Assembly: GCF_014204535.1 (NCBI RefSeq)
Contig: NZ_JACHLR010000008.1
Span: 124,001-188,000 of the forward strand
Direction of reading: 5' to 3'
Source: Novosphingobium chloroacetimidivorans
GTDB lineage: Bacteria; Pseudomonadota; Alphaproteobacteria; Sphingomonadales; Sphingomonadaceae
Length of the DNA stretch: 64,000 nucleotides
The notes under the pieces were generated by a model, which saw only the letters and a program-made list of their open reading frames with translations, had not been told where the DNA came from and made no database searches. Below are positions 61,663 through 64,000 of the stretch, piece by piece; positions within the stretch are counted from its first letter, which is position 1; each line of letters starts with the position of its first letter. The translations under genes were made by a program, and so were the position numbers.

Positions 61663-62444
61663 GCCGCATCCTCTCGAGTGACGAGCGTGGTCTCAGGGCC
61701 GGTGTCGACCGAGGGCTCTTCACGCTTGGTGAGCGCGAGGTCGTAGACGGCGGTGGCGCCGAAGCGGTGCGGCGCGTGCGGATCGTGGCGGCGCTTGTCG
61801 AGCGCCAGCACCCGCGTTCCCAGTTGGAAGGCTTCCTTGATGTCGTGCGTCACCATGATGATGGTCAGCGAATAGTCGCGCCATAGCCTGGTGATGAGCG
61901 CGTGCATGTCGGCCCGGATACCCGGATCGAGCGCGCCGAACGGCTCGTCGAGCAGGAGGATGCGCGGACGCTTGATCAGGGCCTGCGCGATGGCGAGGCG
62001 CTGCTGCATGCCTCCCGACATTTCGGCCGGATAGAGGTCCAGGCTATGGCCCAGGCCCACGGCACCGAGCATCTCTGCCGCCCGATCGCGCGCCGCGCGC
62101 CTGGCACTGCCGAACAGCCGGGCGGAGAACGGCGCCTGCTCCAGTTCCAGCCCCATCACGACATTGCGCAACGCGGTCAGGTGCGGGAACACAGAGTAGC
62201 GCTGGAAGACGACGCCGCGATCCGGGCCGCACTCGGGCGCGAGTGGCGTGCCGTCGAGCAGGATCGAGCCCCGTGTCGGCTGCTCCTGGCCCAGCACCAC
62301 TCGCAGGAGGCTGCTCTTGCCCGCACCCGAAGGGCCCACCACGGAGACGAAGGAGCCGGCGGCGACCTCCAGGTTCACCCGCTCGAGCACGACCTTGTCA
62401 CCGTACTCGACCCACAGGTCCTTGAGGCTGAGGAGCGCGCTCAA
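61659..62444 (-). CDS. ABC transporter ATPase of the carboxylase region
   Basis: 261 residues. Walker A GPSGAGKSS, Q-loop VVFQRYSVFPHL, signature MSGGMQQRLAIAQAL and Walker B LLLDEPFGALD are intact. It has a C-terminal tail of about 40 residues beyond the usual core. It drives the importer made with the next two genes, ATGA-coupled to the permease. The likely cargo is guanidine, urea or a related nitrogen compound. Confidence 0.9.
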   Translation of the reverse strand: MSALLSLKDLWVEYGDKVVLERVNLEVAAGSFVSVVGPSGAGKSSLLRVVLGQEQPTRGSILLDGTPLAPECGPDRGVVFQRYSVFPHLTALRNVVMGLELEQAPFSARLFGSARRAARDRAAEMLGAVGLGHSLDLYPAEMSGGMQQRLAIAQALIKRPRILLLDEPFGALDPGIRADMHALITRLWRDYSLTIIMVTHDIKEAFQLGTRVLALDKRRHDPHAPHRFGATAVYDLALTKREEPSVDTGPETTLVTREDAA

Positions 62445-63256
62445 TGTGCCGCTCCGTGGGCCCAGGCAAAGCCGCGGCGGCTGGCTTGCGTCAGGGCTAC
62501 GTCCATCGCGATCGCGAGCAGCGCGATCCAGGCGACGTAGGGAATGATGACGTCCATCGACAGGTAGCGGCGGACGAGGAAGATGCGATAACCCAGGCCC
62601 ACGTCCGATGCGATCGCCTCGGCCGAGATCAGGAACACCCAGGCCGGCCCGAGCGCCAGACGCATGGCCTGCAGCAGCCGCGGCATGGCCTGGGGCAGGG
62701 CGACGCGGATCATGATCTGCCAGCTGTTGGCGCCCAGCGTCTGCGCCTTGACGATCTGCTCGCGGGGGAGCGCCGCTACGTGCGCCACGATGTCGCGCAC
62801 CATGACCGGCGTGATGCCCACGACGATCAGCGTGATCTTGGCCGTTTCGCCCAGGCCCAGCGCGATGAACAGGATCGGCAGCAGCGCGATGGGCGGGATG
62901 ACCGCTATGCCGGTGACGAGCGGCCCGAGGGTGGCGCGGACCGGCGGCAGGACGCCGAGCACGAGGCCCAGGACCAGCGCGATCAAAGTCGAGATCGCCA
63001 AGCCGAGACCGAGGCGTTGCAGGCTGGCCAGGGTGTCCGCCCAGAATACGATCTGACCGGAGAGCTGGTCCGGCTGCAGCAGCAGCGCCGACATGCCCGA
63101 GACCATCGCGCCGGGCAGCGGCAGGATCTTGTCCAGCGGGTTCAGCGTGTGCCGCTGTGCCGCCAGCACGAGGTAGAGGATCAGGAGTGCCACGATCGGC
63201 AGGGCGCCCAGCAGCAGGCGATCGCCTCTCTTGGGCTGACGGTTCACCCAGCGCAT
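62441..63256 (-). CDS. ABC transporter permease of the carboxylase region
   Basis: 271 residues with about six membrane helices; the cytoplasmic coupling loop is in KAQTLGANSWQIMIRVALPQAMP. It is of the SsuC/TauC type usually found with urea/guanidine carboxylases. It starts 40 bp after the binding-protein gene. Confidence 0.9.
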   Translation of the reverse strand: MRWVNRQPKRGDRLLLGALPIVALLILYLVLAAQRHTLNPLDKILPLPGAMVSGMSALLLQPDQLSGQIVFWADTLASLQRLGLGLAISTLIALVLGLVLGVLPPVRATLGPLVTGIAVIPPIALLPILFIALGLGETAKITLIVVGITPVMVRDIVAHVAALPREQIVKAQTLGANSWQIMIRVALPQAMPRLLQAMRLALGPAWVFLISAEAIASDVGLGYRIFLVRRYLSMDVIIPYVAWIALLAIAMDVALTQASRRGFAWAHGAAH

Positions 63257-63296
63257 GTGAGTTCCATCGTTGCGTTTGCCTGAGGGCGCATAGCGA

Positions 63297-64000
63297 TCAC
63301 AGCTTGCCGTCGGCGGCGTACTGCATGAAGCTGCTGTCGAAGCGCAGCGTCACCCGCTGCGCGTCGCCCAGCGTCTTGTTGCCGGGGAAGCTCATCCCGA
63401 CCGCGTCGGCCGAAGCCGCGCCCTTGAACAGCCCCTTGGAGAAGCTGAAGTCGCGTACGCGCTTCATGTTGGTCATGATCTCGGGCGAGGCGGTTGCAGT
63501 GACGGCGGCCTTCGGATCGGAGTAGAGGTAGGTCGTCGACAGCTGGCTATCGAACGACTCCGGGGTCGCGCCGGCGAGCTTTGCCATGGCCGCGCGCGCT
63601 TCCTTGCCCTTGGCGTCCTGCTGCTTCATCAGCGCCAGCGTCTCGTACCAGATGCCCGCGAGCGCCTTGCCCAGGTTCGGGTTGGCCTTGATGGTGGCGG
63701 TATCGACCACCAGCAGGTCCAGGATTTCGCCGGGGATCTGCGCGGAGCTGAAGACTTCCCTGGCGCCGGCCTGGCCCTTCATAACAGAGAGCTGCGGGTT
63801 CCAGGCGACCGCGGCCGAGCTATCGGCGCTGGCGAAGGCCGCGACGATGTCGGCATCGGAGGTGTTCACCGTCTTCACGTCGGTCAGCGACATGCCCACG
63901 GTCGAGAGTGCGCGCGCCAGCAGGTAGTGCGAGACCGAGAGCTCGACGAGGTTGACCGACTTGCCCTTGATCGCGCTCAGCGTGTCGCCGCCCTTGATCA
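63297..64000 (-). CDS. ABC substrate-binding protein of the carboxylase region (N-terminus cut by window edge)
   Basis: About 234 C-terminal residues are visible; the frame is open to the right edge, so the true start lies beyond. It shows a SsuA/NrtA-like binding-protein fold (IKGKSVNLVELSVSHYLLARAL; DADIVAAFASADSSAAVAWNP). The protein captures the nitrogen compound in the periplasm for the permease and ATPase. Any promoter or guanidine riboswitch of the operon would be upstream of this gene, outside the window. Confidence 0.85.
   Translation of the reverse strand, partial: IKGGDTLSAIKGKSVNLVELSVSHYLLARALSTVGMSLTDVKTVNTSDADIVAAFASADSSAAVAWNPQLSVMKGQAGAREVFSSAQIPGEILDLLVVDTATIKANPNLGKALAGIWYETLALMKQQDAKGKEARAAMAKLAGATPESFDSQLSTTYLYSDPKAAVTATASPEIMTNMKRVRDFSFSKGLFKGAASADAVGMSFPGNKTLGDAQRVTLRFDSSFMQYAADGKL

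Overview
The window looks like a chromosomal segment of a GC-rich alphaproteobacterium of the order Sphingomonadales (Novosphingobium/Sphingobium type). Evidence for this: many TonB-dependent receptors, a UrcA-family protein, Tat-exported oxidases, EcfG-type (GGAAC-N16/17-GTT) stress promoters, and cobalamin salvage under riboswitch control. Genes are densely packed, with many ATGA/GTGA/TTGA stop-start overlaps. No phage, IS element, CRISPR array, tRNA or rRNA was seen.

Layout. 1-3.2 kb: end of a PfkB sugar kinase, a Tat-exported GH39 glycosidase and a hexuronate-type MFS transporter (plant-polysaccharide use). 3.6-6.4 kb: a COQ8/ADCK3-like kinase and an exported protein of unknown function. 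6.7-15.4 kb: a five-gene operon of exported proteins (DUF11-type modules, a 1674-residue protein ending in a predicted outer-membrane barrel, and a spore-coat-U-domain protein). This is the best candidate for an undescribed surface system. 15.5-17.4 kb: small stress-associated genes with EcfG-like promoters and a ClpP-like protease whose catalytic Asp appears to be Asn.

17.4-29 kb: cobalamin salvage. Two divergent transcripts, each with a recognisable promoter and a cobalamin riboswitch, lead into btuB-DUF1636-cobT-cobC-cobS-cobD-cbiB-cobQ-cobU on the minus strand and btuM-cbiA on the plus strand. Together they provide outer- and inner-membrane B12/corrinoid uptake and lower-ligand assembly; no corrin-ring genes are present here.

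29.4-34.2 kb: a PaoABC-type molybdenum aldehyde oxidoreductase and a serine acetyltransferase. 34.4-45.4 kb: TetR regulator, glutamine amidotransferase-like protein, sulfonate-type ABC transporter, cysteine-rich Rrf2 regulator, rhodanese, TauD-like dioxygenase, DszA/NtaA-like flavin monooxygenase and a TonB receptor. Together these read as an organosulfur scavenging island. 45.5-52.2 kb: a catabolic group under a LysR regulator (DAPDH-like reductase, unknown protein, isopenicillin-N-synthase-like dioxygenase), then a membrane hydroxylase next to a TPR-sulfotransferase. 52.3-54.3 kb: small exported proteins and a beta-propeller.

54.3-64 kb: ABC transporter, NikR-like regulator, two DUF1989 proteins, a biotin-dependent urea/guanidine carboxylase and allophanate hydrolase, all on the minus strand. 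The DUF1989 pair points to guanidine rather than urea as the substrate. The NikR-like regulator has lost three of four nickel ligands, so it probably senses something else. The operon continues past the right edge.
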